A DNA stretch of 64,000 bases, taken from assembly GCF_900186955.1 (NCBI RefSeq), contig NZ_LT906438.1, positions 2,480,001 through 2,544,000 on the forward strand. The letters are read 5' to 3'. The stretch's first letter is position 1. The number at the start of each line of letters is the position of its first letter. Positions 51,144 to 59,085 of the stretch are shown here, piece by piece. The notes under the pieces were generated by a model. The model saw only the letters and a list, made by a program, of their open reading frames with translations, did not search any database and was not told where the DNA came from. A program made the position numbers and the translations under genes. Origin of the DNA: Bacillus pumilus (lineage in GTDB: Bacteria > Bacillota > Bacilli > Bacillales > Bacillaceae).

Positions 51144-51257
51144 TTATTCTTCAACTGTTGGTTTAGATATTGAATCGGTTAAAGTAGAACCAGGTAAATC
51201 TTCCAATAAACTTCTCACATCAACTTTTACATCAAACAAACCTTTTCTTTTGATCAT
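51144..51257 (-). CDS. Hypothetical 37-aa protein
   Basis: ATG 51255-51257 is preceded by ATAGGAGGT at good spacing. The peptide reads MIKRKGLFDVKVDVRSLLED then LPGSTLTDSISKPTVEE, soluble, with a basic start and an acidic tail, no signal peptide and no cysteine. An inverted repeat TATATCG-N8-CGATATA sits immediately upstream, overlapping the ribosome site. It could be a leader peptide, a regulator fragment or a small toxin-like peptide; I recognise nothing. Confidence 0.5.
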   Translation of the reverse strand: MIKRKGLFDVKVDVRSLLEDLPGSTLTDSISKPTVEE

Positions 51258-51266
51258 ACAAAAAAC

Positions 51267-51325
51267 CTCCTATATCGTTAGTAAGTCGATATACGGAGTA
51301 ATTTCTTACATGACCGTTATACTGA
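51267..51325 (-). promoter_or_regulatory. Operator-like repeats upstream of the 37-codon ORF
   Basis: On the minus strand two direct ACGGTCA copies 12 nt apart are followed by TATATCG-N8-CGATATA, an inverted repeat abutting the ribosome site. The arrangement suggests binding of a dimeric regulator. No matching regulator gene is nearby. Confidence 0.4.
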
Positions 51326-51384
51326 CCGTTTGACTAAACGATATAAGAGGTTGATTTTATGGGCTTTAGCACCCGATTTATTAA

Positions 51385-51458
<74 letters not shown>

Positions 51459-51506
51459 ATGTTGTTATGTAGTGTGCTGTGGTGTATTACCTCAGCGACA
51501 ATATTT

Positions 51507-51535
51507 ATTATATTACTATTGTTCTTTAAAGTCAA
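51507..51535 (-). promoter_or_regulatory. Promoter of tRNA-Arg
   Basis: TTGACT (51530-51535) and TATAAT (51507-51512) on the minus strand, 17-nt spacer; about 48 nt lie between the -10 and the mature 5' end. Confidence 0.8.
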
Positions 51536-51552
51536 CGGTTTTTCGAAAGTTT

Positions 51553-51586
51553 TTTCATAAGGGGCAAATGCTGCACCCTTATGAAA
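51553..51586 (-). other. Long hairpin over the ysnB stop codon
   Basis: Perfect 11-bp stem TTTCATAAGGG/CCCTTATGAAA with a 12-nt loop. It includes the ysnB TAA. No U-tail follows on the minus strand, so it may be a weak terminator or an mRNA 3'-end stabiliser. Confidence 0.5.
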
Positions 51587-52103
51587 TACCTTCCAATGTG
51601 ACAGTGTTTTCGAGGTCTTGTATGGCTTGACCTTCGTCTGTGAAAAACTGTACGTTCGCTTCGCTTCCATCTAGTGTCAGTATAGCGTAGCTGCGCTCTT
51701 TACGCACTCTTGGCAGGTGCACACTGCCTGGGTTAATGAGCAGTTTTCCTCTTAGCAGCTCACTGCCTGGGATGTGCGAGTGGCCAAAGCAGATGATGTC
51801 TGCGCCTAGCTCTTCTGCACGGTAGTAGACTTGAAGCAAGGATTGTTTGATGCCATGCAGATGTCCGTGAGTGAGAAATAGTTTTCCGCCTCCATCAAGT
51901 GAAAGCAGGAGCTCTTCTGCAAAATCGCCCATAAAGTCACAATTTCCTTTGACGACTTTGTATCCTTCGAGAGCTGGGTGGTTCGTGTCGAGTTCTGAAT
52001 CTCCGCAGTGAATCATCATGTCGACTTCAGCCGCATGCCGTTTGGCAATGGTTTGAAGTTCGTCTGTGAGTCCATGACTGTCACTAATGATGAGTATCTT
52101 CAT
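51579..52103 (-). CDS. ysnB: Metallophosphoesterase YsnB (MJ0936/YfcE family)
   Basis: 174-aa calcineurin-like phosphodiesterase. All metal motifs are present: ISDSHG (about residues 6-11), HCGDSELD (32-39), KGNCDFMGDF (53-62), LTHGHLHGI (about 79-87) and FGHSHIPG (about 107-114). Physiological substrate not known; relatives cleave phosphodiesters in vitro. It lies 14 nt downstream of ysnA. Confidence 0.95.
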   Translation of the reverse strand: MKILIISDSHGLTDELQTIAKRHAAEVDMMIHCGDSELDTNHPALEGYKVVKGNCDFMGDFAEELLLSLDGGGKLFLTHGHLHGIKQSLLQVYYRAEELGADIICFGHSHIPGSELLRGKLLINPGSVHLPRVRKERSYAILTLDGSEANVQFFTDEGQAIQDLENTVTLEGIS

Positions 52104-52117
52104 GGCTTCATTCCCCC

Positions 52118-52711
52118 TTATTCATTTGCGTCTAGCAGTGATGAAAGCTTTTGAAGCGCGACCGCTCGATGGCTGATCTTGTTTTTCTCCTCTGGTGATA
52201 ACTCGGCCATCGTCTGGTCTTTGTCTTTGACGATGAAAATTGGGTCGTATCCGAAGCCGTTTTCGCCGATTGGTTCCTCTGCGATGAAGCCTTCTACTGA
52301 TCCTTCTACCGTCTTTGTTTCTTTACCCGGTATGCTGACAGCCAGGGCACATCTGAATCTAGCTGTGCGGTCTTCTTTTTCAATGCCTTGAAGTTCGCTC
52401 AGCACTTTTTCTACATTCTCAGCATCGTTTTTATGTTCACCAGCGTATCTCGCTGAATAGACGCCAGGTTTTCCGCCAAGAAAATCAATCGACAAACCGG
52501 AATCGTCTGCAATGACCATTTCACCTGCTTTGGCTTGAATCGCCTCGGCTTTGATAATGGCATTTTCTTCGAAGGTTTGTCCTGTTTCTTCAATCTCTTC
52601 AGTAAAGCCGATGTCTGCTAGTGTTTTGACCGTGAATCCTTTTGGCTCAAGAATGGCTTTGAATTCTTTCGCTTTGCCCGCATTGTGCGTTGCAATGATG
52701 GCTGTTTTCAT
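52118..52711 (-). CDS. ysnA: dITP/XTP pyrophosphatase (RdgB/HAM1 family)
   Basis: 197-aa enzyme removing inosine and xanthosine triphosphates from the nucleotide pool. Motifs: AIIATHNAGKAKEF at the start, ENAIIKAEAI, ADDSGLSIDFLGGKPGVYSARY (shown in part as ADDSGLSIDFLGG) and GFGYDPIFI. Start ATG 52709-52711, 10 nt from AGAAGGG; a TTG three codons upstream is too close to that site. Directly after rph. Confidence 0.96.
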   Translation of the reverse strand: MKTAIIATHNAGKAKEFKAILEPKGFTVKTLADIGFTEEIEETGQTFEENAIIKAEAIQAKAGEMVIADDSGLSIDFLGGKPGVYSARYAGEHKNDAENVEKVLSELQGIEKEDRTARFRCALAVSIPGKETKTVEGSVEGFIAEEPIGENGFGYDPIFIVKDKDQTMAELSPEEKNKISHRAVALQKLSSLLDANE

Positions 52712-52730
52712 CCTGATCAAACCCTTCTCT

Positions 52731-53459
52731 TTATTCGATGACTTCTCCTGTCACTGCTTTTTGCTTTTCGATTAATTCTTTGATGCCCTTTTCGGCTAAA
52801 TCAAGTAGTCCGTTTAGCTGTTCTCTTGAGAATGTCGCTTCTTCGCCTGTGCCTTGAAGTTCAACAAAGCGTCCAGCACCTGTCATGATGACATTCATAT
52901 CTACTTCAGCTGAAGAATCTTCTTCATAATTTAAATCTAACAGAAGACCTTGCTGAGAATCAATTCCGACGGATATCGCCGCTAAATAATCAGTGATCGG
53001 GTTTTGTTTGATGACACCTTCTGCTCGAAGCTTTTGAATCGCAAGCGTCATGGCGACAAAAGCACCGGTAATAGATGCTGTGCGTGTGCCCCCGTCTGCT
53101 TGAATGACATCACAGTCAATCCAAATCGTGCGCTCGCCAAGCTTTTCTAAGTCAACGACTGCACGGAGTGCTCGTCCAATTAATCGCTGAATTTCCATTG
53201 TACGTCCTGTCACTTTTCCTTTAGATGATTCTCTAATGGTTCTTTGAGCGGTTGCTCTTGGAAGCATGCTATATTCTGCTGTAATCCAGCCTTTTCCTTG
53301 TCCTCTTAAAAAAGGAGGTACGCGGTCTTCGATGGATGCGTTACAAATCACCTTCGTATTGCCCGCTGAGATTAAGACAGAGCCCTCTGGATGCGTAATG
53401 TAGCCTGCCTCTATTTCAATTTTTCTTAATTCGTCATAGTGTCTTTCATCTAATCTCAT
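52731..53459 (-). CDS. rph: Ribonuclease PH
   Basis: 242-aa phosphorolytic 3'-5' exoribonuclease trimming tRNA 3' ends. Signature stretches: [20 protein letters not shown] at the start, [37 protein letters not shown] and [19 protein letters not shown]. Followed by ysnA and ysnB in one probable transcript. Confidence 0.98.
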   Translation of the reverse strand: MRLDERHYDELRKIEIEAGYITHPEGSVLISAGNTKVICNASIEDRVPPFLRGQGKGWITAEYSMLPRATAQRTIRESSKGKVTGRTMEIQRLIGRALRAVVDLEKLGERTIWIDCDVIQADGGTRTASITGAFVAMTLAIQKLRAEGVIKQNPITDYLAAISVGIDSQQGLLLDLNYEEDSSAEVDMNVIMTGAGRFVELQGTGEEATFSREQLNGLLDLAEKGIKELIEKQKAVTGEVIE

Positions 53460-53554
53460 GATTTACCTCCGTTACAATATACATTCCGCGCGGATGCCAG
53501 CGGGGTTCTCCTACTAACTTTGACAACCTCGGCTCGTTCTAATCGCTTGGAATA

Positions 53555-53587
53555 AAAAAGAGGCAGCGAATATGCATGCCTCTTTTT
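53555..53587 (-). terminator. gerM terminator
   Basis: Stem AAAGAGGCA/TGCCTCTTT with flanking A/T runs, loop about 15 nt, TTTTTTATT on the minus strand, 24 nt after the gerM stop. Confidence 0.85.
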
Positions 53588-53610
53588 CTCCATTATATCA
53601 ATGTGTGCCG

Positions 53611-54672
53611 TTAAAAACTACCTGTATTCACTTGTTCTGGTCTTGAAACCGGCTTTGTCAGCTCTGCTCCTTTTTCGTTCACAAGCTCAGCCTTGCCGTT
53701 TACCTTAACGGATACGCTTTTGACGTCCGGCAGCTCTGTTAATGTGAGCACGATGCTATCAAGAACTTTTTGTGAAATCACCTTTTTCTTTTCATCTGCG
53801 CTGCCGAAAATGGATTCGTTGAAATCAAGTGTCACATGTCCGTCTTTTACTTTCGGGATATCATTCAGCTTTACATCTTGATCAAAGTCTGTGAGCAAAT
53901 GGCTTTTTTTGCTCGGTCCAGAGACGAGCTCATCAATGGCTGCTGTAATTTGATCATCCTCATCTTTTGGCGCCCTTTTGGTCACAGGAACATAGTACGT
54001 CTGTTCATCAGATTCAGCTAAGTAATAAACTGTCACTGGCTTTGTCGATGTCATATCAGCGGCAGCCTCGTGCTGAATATTAATACCGTCTTCTCTGCTT
54101 AAATCATCTGAAATCGGTGTGCCGTTCACAGGCATTTCTTTTAGTTCATGACCATTCATTTTCAATTTGACTTTGGCGACAGAATCAAACTGCGTTAACG
54201 TCCAAGTGACCGATTGCAGGATGCGCTGTTCGTCTTCTTTTTTATAGTTTTTGAATTCATTTGAAAAATCTACTACGGCCGTTCCGTCTTTAATGTCGAC
54301 AGATACACTCGTGTCGGCCGGCAAAACAGCCCGGAATCCATTTGGCATGAGGTTCGAAATCGGTCCTCCGTCCACGAGGTATTCTAAGGTTTGTTTAGCA
54401 CTCCCCTCATTTTTCGGCAGTGGAATGGATTGAGAAACGACATACCCGTTTTTATCAATTAAATATAATTCTCTCATGACTGTATCTGCCTTCTTCTCTT
54501 CTTTTCCTTCTTTCGCTGTTTGTTTATCTTCTTTATTTTCTTTCACATATGTGACGTTTTGTGGCGGGTCAATCTCTGTTTTCGCTTGGTCTGTTTGAAA
54601 CAATCCGCATCCTGACAAAAGCATGGCTGACGCGATACACGTCACAGCTGCTGTAGATCCTTTTTTCAGCAT
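53611..54672 (-). CDS. gerM: Spore germination lipoprotein GerM
   Basis: 353-aa lipoprotein. Signal peptide with lipobox LLSGC (Cys at about residue 22), a charged Lys/Glu-rich linker, then two GerMN domains: DGGPISNLMPNGFRAVLP onward (about 110-190) and DELVSGPSKKSHLLTDF onward (about 245-330). In B. subtilis GerM is made in the mother cell, where it acts in engulfment/SpoIIIAG-associated channel assembly and spore germination. Located between racE and rph as usual. Confidence 0.96.
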   Translation of the reverse strand: MLKKGSTAAVTCIASAMLLSGCGLFQTDQAKTEIDPPQNVTYVKENKEDKQTAKEGKEEKKADTVMRELYLIDKNGYVVSQSIPLPKNEGSAKQTLEYLVDGGPISNLMPNGFRAVLPADTSVSVDIKDGTAVVDFSNEFKNYKKEDEQRILQSVTWTLTQFDSVAKVKLKMNGHELKEMPVNGTPISDDLSREDGINIQHEAAADMTSTKPVTVYYLAESDEQTYYVPVTKRAPKDEDDQITAAIDELVSGPSKKSHLLTDFDQDVKLNDIPKVKDGHVTLDFNESIFGSADEKKKVISQKVLDSIVLTLTELPDVKSVSVKVNGKAELVNEKGAELTKPVSRPEQVNTGSF

Positions 54673-54747
54673 ACTTCACCCTCCTCTAGTAGTTTGTACT
54701 ACTATGTATACGAGCTCCTCCTGCGGATTAGACCCTTTTCATAAAAA

Positions 54748-54778
54748 AATAACCCACTTCAAATAGAAGGGGGTTATT
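54748..54778 (-). terminator. racE terminator
   Basis: 13-bp stem with one mismatch (AATAACCCxCTTC/GAAGxGGGTTATT) and a 5-nt loop, TTTTTTT on the minus strand, overlapping the racE stop. Confidence 0.8.
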
Positions 54779-55592
54779 GCTGATAGACATGTTCGAGTGA
54801 TACGGTTTCGACCTTCCCTGGCAGGTAGCCAAACCAGTCACGAGCGATGTTTTCAAAATTTTGCTGCTGCCCTGTTGTATAGAATGTATGAACAGGCGCT
54901 TCTTTAGAGGTATTTAACAGCCCTTTATAGGAAAGAATCGTACTTGCTTCTCTCGCTGTCTCGTCCCCTGATGAAATGATGCTCACATCACTGCCCATAA
55001 AGCGCTGAATCGACTCTTTTAAAATCGGATAGTGTGTGCAGCCAAGAATGAGTGTATCAATTCCTGTTTCTTTCATCGGTTCAAGGGAATCTTTCACCAC
55101 TTCATCTGCTGTCTGATCTAAAAATGTACCGCTTTCCACAAAGGGAACAAGCAGCGGACATGCCAGACTTTGAACCGCTAGTCCTGCTTTTAGGGATAGC
55201 AAAGCTTCTTTGTATGCCTCGCTTTTGATCGTATTGGCTGTACCAATGACACCAATCTGCTGATTGTTTGTCACCTTGATGGCTGTGCGGGCGCCGGGCT
55301 GAATCACGCCAATGACCGGAATATCAAGCGTTCCTTTGATTTCATCTAGTGCGATCGCCGTCGCTGTGTTGCATGCGATGACGAGCATTTTAATATGATG
55401 ATGTCTTAATAAGTAGTGTGCCATTTCCCAAGTATATTGAAGAACCTCTTCTTCTTTCCGAGGGCCATACGGGCACCGTTTTGTATCGCCTACGTAAATG
55501 ATTTTTTCTTTTGGCAGTTGTCTCATGATTTCCTTTGCAACGGTTAAACCGCCGACGCCGGAATCAATGACGCCAATTGGTTGATCCAACAA
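54774..55592 (-). CDS. racE: Glutamate racemase
   Basis: 272-aa cofactor-independent racemase making D-glutamate for peptidoglycan. It starts [17 protein letters not shown]; the two catalytic cysteines are in [14 protein letters not shown] (about residue 74) and [13 protein letters not shown] (about 185). It lies 7 nt after ysmB. Confidence 0.98.
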   Translation of the reverse strand: MLDQPIGVIDSGVGGLTVAKEIMRQLPKEKIIYVGDTKRCPYGPRKEEEVLQYTWEMAHYLLRHHHIKMLVIACNTATAIALDEIKGTLDIPVIGVIQPGARTAIKVTNNQQIGVIGTANTIKSEAYKEALLSLKAGLAVQSLACPLLVPFVESGTFLDQTADEVVKDSLEPMKETGIDTLILGCTHYPILKESIQRFMGSDVSIISSGDETAREASTILSYKGLLNTSKEAPVHTFYTTGQQQNFENIARDWFGYLPGKVETVSLEHVYQQ

Positions 55593-55599
55593 AATCGCC

Positions 55600-56040
55600 T
55601 CATTTTCTTTTCATTTGCTGCTGTAGTTTCGTTAAGGATTGATTGAAAACGATGGCTTCTTCTTCTGAGAAAGCCCCTAGAAGTTCACTGACGTATTCTT
55701 GGCGTTTAACAATCACTTCTTGAATGATCCGCTCGCCTTCAGGCAATAAATGAATGCGAACCACGCGGCGGTCAGAAGGATCTTTTACTCGTTCGACAAG
55801 TTCACTTTTTTCCATTCGATCAATTAAGTCGGTGGTTGTACTGCAAGCCAAATACATCTTTTGTGATAGCTCACCTATTGTCATATCTCCGAATTCATAA
55901 AGCCACTGAAGCCCTACAAATTGAGGAGGTGTAATCGTATATTGATTCAGGATTTCTCTGCCTTTTTGCTTAATAATTGCAGCAATATGGCGCAATGATT
56001 TTTCAATCTCTGCTACATGGTCGAACTCATTCGTTTCCAT
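55600..56040 (-). CDS. ysmB: MarR-family regulator YsmB
   Basis: 146-aa winged-helix protein. The recognition-helix region is [20 protein letters not shown] and the wing is [22 protein letters not shown], the usual MarR motif. Targets unknown. It is placed between gerE and racE and probably cotranscribed with racE, so it could tune cell-wall precursor supply, but that is only inference. Confidence 0.93.
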   Translation of the reverse strand: METNEFDHVAEIEKSLRHIAAIIKQKGREILNQYTITPPQFVGLQWLYEFGDMTIGELSQKMYLACSTTTDLIDRMEKSELVERVKDPSDRRVVRIHLLPEGERIIQEVIVKRQEYVSELLGAFSEEEAIVFNQSLTKLQQQMKRK

Positions 56041-56189
56041 TTCATTGATACCTCACTATAGCATCTCACTTTGATTAAAACGTACATTCCTATTTTCCTC
56101 GTTTTTCAGTGAAAATGCAAGAAGAGACTCATGGAAACCATATAGAAATAACCGGTTCCTCCCTTGTATGGAAGGAAAACCGGCTGACT

Positions 56190-56414
56190 TTAGAGCTCTA
56201 GCTCACCCATACGCAGAAGCTCGACTACGGCCTGTGAACGACCTTTGACTCCTAGCTTTTGCATGGCATTCGAAATATGATTTCGAACAGTCTTTTCGCT
56301 AATAAAAAGCTCGCTTGCAATTTCTTTTGTTGTTTTATCTTGGACGAGCAATTCGAATACTTCTCTTTCTCTTTTGGTTAATAGCGGCTTGGATTGAAAC
56401 TCTTTCTCCTTCAA
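56190..56414 (-). CDS. gerE: Late mother-cell regulator GerE
   Basis: 74-aa LuxR/FixJ-type helix-turn-helix protein with no receiver domain. The HTH is [20 protein letters not shown] then [20 protein letters not shown]. Starts TTG behind AAGGAGGG. GerE works with sigma-K to switch late coat genes on and off. A sigma-K-like promoter precedes it. Confidence 0.98.
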   Translation of the reverse strand: MKEKEFQSKPLLTKREREVFELLVQDKTTKEIASELFISEKTVRNHISNAMQKLGVKGRSQAVVELLRMGELEL

Positions 56415-56482
56415 GTATTGTAACCCTCCTTGCTAAGGTGAGAGCTCTAGTCTCTATAGAATGGGATTCTGTATAGTCGAGA

Positions 56483-56511
56483 TATCATATGCCGGTTGCT
56501 CGAGGTAGGTG
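56483..56511 (-). promoter_or_regulatory. sigma-K-like promoter of gerE
   Basis: CACC (56508-56511) and GCATATGATA (56483-56492 including the leading G) on the minus strand with 15 nt between, close to the mACm-N16-gCATAnnnTA pattern. About 70 nt before gerE. Confidence 0.5.
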
Positions 56512-56571
56512 ACGTTAAAATCGAGAATTCCCGCATATGAGCGTCCATTTTGTGCGTTTTTATCCGCACAA

Positions 56572-56608
56572 AAAAGGACGAGTCTCCTACCTGAGACATC
56601 GTCCTTTT
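56572..56608 (-). terminator. yraO terminator
   Basis: Stem AAAAGGACGA/TCGTCCTTTT, continued inside by GTCTC/GAGAC after a bulge, with a TTTTTT tail on the minus strand, 12 nt after the yraO stop. Confidence 0.85.
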
Positions 56609-56619
56609 CATACACATAT

Positions 56620-57951
56620 TTAAAAGATAGAAATGGCACCTGTCAACAAAGCGATCAATGTTGTAAAAAGGGCAGTTAACACGGTCCATAGCAGTGCATA
56701 TTTTTGCAAATCACCAATATCTTTGTTCAGCATACTGACAAGAAGCAGCGTTGAAGCCACAAGAGGGCTCAGCAAGTGAACAGGCTGTCCTATAATAGAG
56801 GCACGTGCAATCTCCACCGGATCAATCCCGTATGCTGCACCGGCTTCAGCCAAGATTGGCAGCACCCCGAAATAGTAAGCATCATTTGAAAGAACAAATG
56901 TAAATGGCATACTCGTCAAAGCAACAATCAGCGGAAAAAATGAGCTGTAGGAATCCGGAATCATGTAAATGACCAAATTAGCAATGGACTCCACCATTTT
57001 TGTCCCTGAAAAAATGCCTGTGAAAATTCCAGCTGCAAACACAAGGGTAATGACCGTTAAGGCATTTCCTGCATGCGACAAAATTCTCTCGCGCTGATCT
57101 TCAACCTTTGGATAGTTGATCATGAGAGCGATGACAAATCCAATTAAGAAGAGAACTGGAATCGGTACGATATCTAAAACAAGTGTCGCCATCACCGCAA
57201 TCGTCAAGAAGAAGTTCACCCAAATGAGGTTGGGTCTTTTCATGTCTTCTACTCCATCTTCGATTGACGCTGCCAATTCAGGGGAGATCGAGGTCTCTTC
57301 TTTGTACTGAATCTCTGCAACCCCAATTCGTTTCCGCTCTTTTTTTCCAAGCACATACGCAGTAAAAAGAATAAAAAGACCGCCTCCAACCATTGTTGGA
57401 ATTAATGGAATAAAAAATTCACCAGCATCTAATCCAAGCGCCGCGATGGCACGGGTAGCCGGACCGCCCCAAGGCGTCATTCCGCTCATAATTCCTAAAG
57501 ACAATAATGAAATCGTTCCTAAAATTAATGGGTTCATCCCAATTCTTAAGAAAAGTGGTAGCATTGCTGATACGGTAATCATATACGTTGTTGTTCCATC
57601 ACCATCTAAAGCAACAAGCATAGACAAAATCGCTACCCCAAAAGCAATTTTGACAGGATCACCTTTTACAATACGTAAAATGAGTTTAATCAGAGGATCA
57701 AATAATCCAGCATCCAGCATGACACCAAAGAATAAAATCGCAAATAACAATAAAGCAGCTGATGGTGCAACAGTTTTCAGTCCATCAAGCATCATGTCCC
57801 CTAATCCTTTGTTAAAGCCACCGATCAATGCAAATATGATAGGTACAACGGTTAGAGCCACCACCGGATGCATACGTTTTGTCATAATGAGAAATGTAAA
57901 TGTCAAGACCATCAAGATCCCTAAAATAGCTAGCACTTTATATCCCTCCAT
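56620..57951 (-). CDS. yraO: CitMHS-family citrate/tricarboxylate transporter
   Basis: 443 aa, about twelve membrane segments, no signal peptide. The CitMHS pattern is clear: MTKRMHPVVALTVVPIIFAL near the start, LDGDGTTTYMITVSAMLPLF (about 113-132), MSGMTPWGGPATRAIAALGL (about 155-174), and the duplicated C-half with SNDAYYFGVLPILAEAGAAYG and GQPVHLLSPL. Family members import metal-citrate complexes with protons. It lies downstream of the LysR gene and near the divergent PrpF gene, the same trio as B. subtilis yraM-yraN-yraO. Substrate could be citrate, aconitate or isocitrate. Confidence 0.9.
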   Translation of the reverse strand: MEGYKVLAILGILMVLTFTFLIMTKRMHPVVALTVVPIIFALIGGFNKGLGDMMLDGLKTVAPSAALLLFAILFFGVMLDAGLFDPLIKLILRIVKGDPVKIAFGVAILSMLVALDGDGTTTYMITVSAMLPLFLRIGMNPLILGTISLLSLGIMSGMTPWGGPATRAIAALGLDAGEFFIPLIPTMVGGGLFILFTAYVLGKKERKRIGVAEIQYKEETSISPELAASIEDGVEDMKRPNLIWVNFFLTIAVMATLVLDIVPIPVLFLIGFVIALMINYPKVEDQRERILSHAGNALTVITLVFAAGIFTGIFSGTKMVESIANLVIYMIPDSYSSFFPLIVALTSMPFTFVLSNDAYYFGVLPILAEAGAAYGIDPVEIARASIIGQPVHLLSPLVASTLLLVSMLNKDIGDLQKYALLWTVLTALFTTLIALLTGAISIF

Positions 57952-57964
57952 CCTCTTCTTTACA

Positions 57965-57997
57965 TGATCTGCAAGCGCCCCCTTGCACTTGCGATCT
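57965..57997 (-). other. Hairpin in the yraO leader
   Basis: GATC-GCAAGTGC and GCGCTTGC-AGATC form an imperfect stem with a short G-rich loop in the 5' untranslated region of yraO. Could affect translation or bind a regulator. Confidence 0.35.
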
Positions 57998-58000
57998 ATA

Positions 58001-58014
58001 TGTTAGCGCTTTCT
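58001..58014 (-). promoter_or_regulatory. cre-like CcpA site upstream of yraO
   Basis: AGAAAGCGCTAACA on the minus strand matches the cre consensus except for the first base. About 50 nt before the yraO start, it suggests glucose repression of the transporter. Confidence 0.6.
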
Positions 58015-58089
58015 ATTTCAAGGATATAATAGCTTTTTTCATAATGAAAATATTGATTTTTTCGTATATTCTATAAATTTCTTTTATAA

Positions 58090-58950
58090 TCAGCCTTGCT
58101 GACTTCTTAAAAACTCAATGAATGCTTTCACAACAGATAAATGAAGAGAGTCTGGCTGGTACATAAGCCATGTATCTCTTAAAACAGGCTGTCCATCTTT
58201 ATACGAAAGACCTTTTACAAATAGCTCATCACTTGGTCTGAGGCAAATTTCTGGGACAATGGCATAGCCTAAACCATGCTTGACCATCTCTTTTGATGTA
58301 TCCTGGCGGTCTGTCTCCATCGTCACAAGTGGAGGCATGGTGAACGTTTCCTGCCACCATCTGTTAATCAATCGTTTTAATGAACTATCTGTATGATAGT
58401 CAATGAGCGGCAGATTTGGGAGGTCTTTCAGCTGGATTTCTGATTTTGAAATGATACAAAGCCGCTCTTTATCGAGCAAAAACCGCTCTCCATTCCAGTC
58501 GTAATCCCCTCTTAAAATCCCTAAATGGACACTTGATGTGCCTAATAAATCCATGACTTTTGTGCTCCAGCCTGTATTCACCATGAATTGAACATGTGGA
58601 TACTGCTTAGAAAATTCTCTTAAAATTTCTGGGAGCTTATACTGAGCAAAGTTACTTGAGACCCCTAACCGGATTGTCCCTTTGACCTTTTTTTGCATAT
58701 TCAGCATGCCATCTTTCGTTTGCTGAAGCTGTTTGAGCATGTCATTTGCATATGCAGCCAAGTACTCGCCTTCTGACGTAAATTCAATCCCTCGTTTTCT
58801 TTTGAAGAAAAGCTTCATATCGAACTCTTCTTCAAGCTGCTTCAACCGATAGCTTAAGGCAGGCTGAGAGACAAATAATTTTTCCGCCGCTTTTGTGATG
58901 TTCTTTTCTTCATAGAGCACCTTTAAAAACCGCCAGTCTTTCTCATCCAT
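58090..58950 (-). CDS. yraN: LysR-family regulator of the citrate cassette
   Basis: 286 aa. The winged HTH is at residues 1-60 (WRFLKVLYEEKNITKAAEKL, FVSQPALSYRLKQLEEEFDM) followed by the effector domain (GTIRLGVSSNFAQYKLPEIL; YAIVPEICLRPSDELFVKG). Divergent from yraM across 135 nt, the classical LysR arrangement, and upstream of yraO. GAAAAAGGAGGGCACACA before ATG. Likely activates yraM and perhaps yraO in response to a tricarboxylate. Confidence 0.92.
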   Translation of the reverse strand: MDEKDWRFLKVLYEEKNITKAAEKLFVSQPALSYRLKQLEEEFDMKLFFKRKRGIEFTSEGEYLAAYANDMLKQLQQTKDGMLNMQKKVKGTIRLGVSSNFAQYKLPEILREFSKQYPHVQFMVNTGWSTKVMDLLGTSSVHLGILRGDYDWNGERFLLDKERLCIISKSEIQLKDLPNLPLIDYHTDSSLKRLINRWWQETFTMPPLVTMETDRQDTSKEMVKHGLGYAIVPEICLRPSDELFVKGLSYKDGQPVLRDTWLMYQPDSLHLSVVKAFIEFLRSQQG

Positions 58951-59003
58951 TGTGTGCCCTCCTTTTTCACTAGTTATAAAAAAAATTTATTGATTCATCT
59001 TAA

Positions 59004-59023
59004 AATAATGTATTTAACTTATT
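59004..59023 (+). promoter_or_regulatory. candidate LysR operator
   Basis: AATAA-N10-TTATT inverted repeat in the yraN-yraM gap; symmetrical and AT-rich as LysR sites often are. Weak evidence since the entire gap is AT-rich. Confidence 0.3.
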
Positions 59024-59085
59024 TCTTATTATACTTTACCATTTTGATTAGATAAACAGTTCATTAAAAATTGAGGGTGAGAGCA

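Noticed and set aside
51106..51333. 75-codon plus-strand ORF
   Set aside because: It overlaps the better supported 37-codon minus ORF and its operator, and has no ribosome site.
57446..57967. 173-codon plus-strand ORF
   Set aside because: Lies entirely opposite the yraO transporter; no ribosome site, and the composition is that of the complementary strand of a membrane protein.
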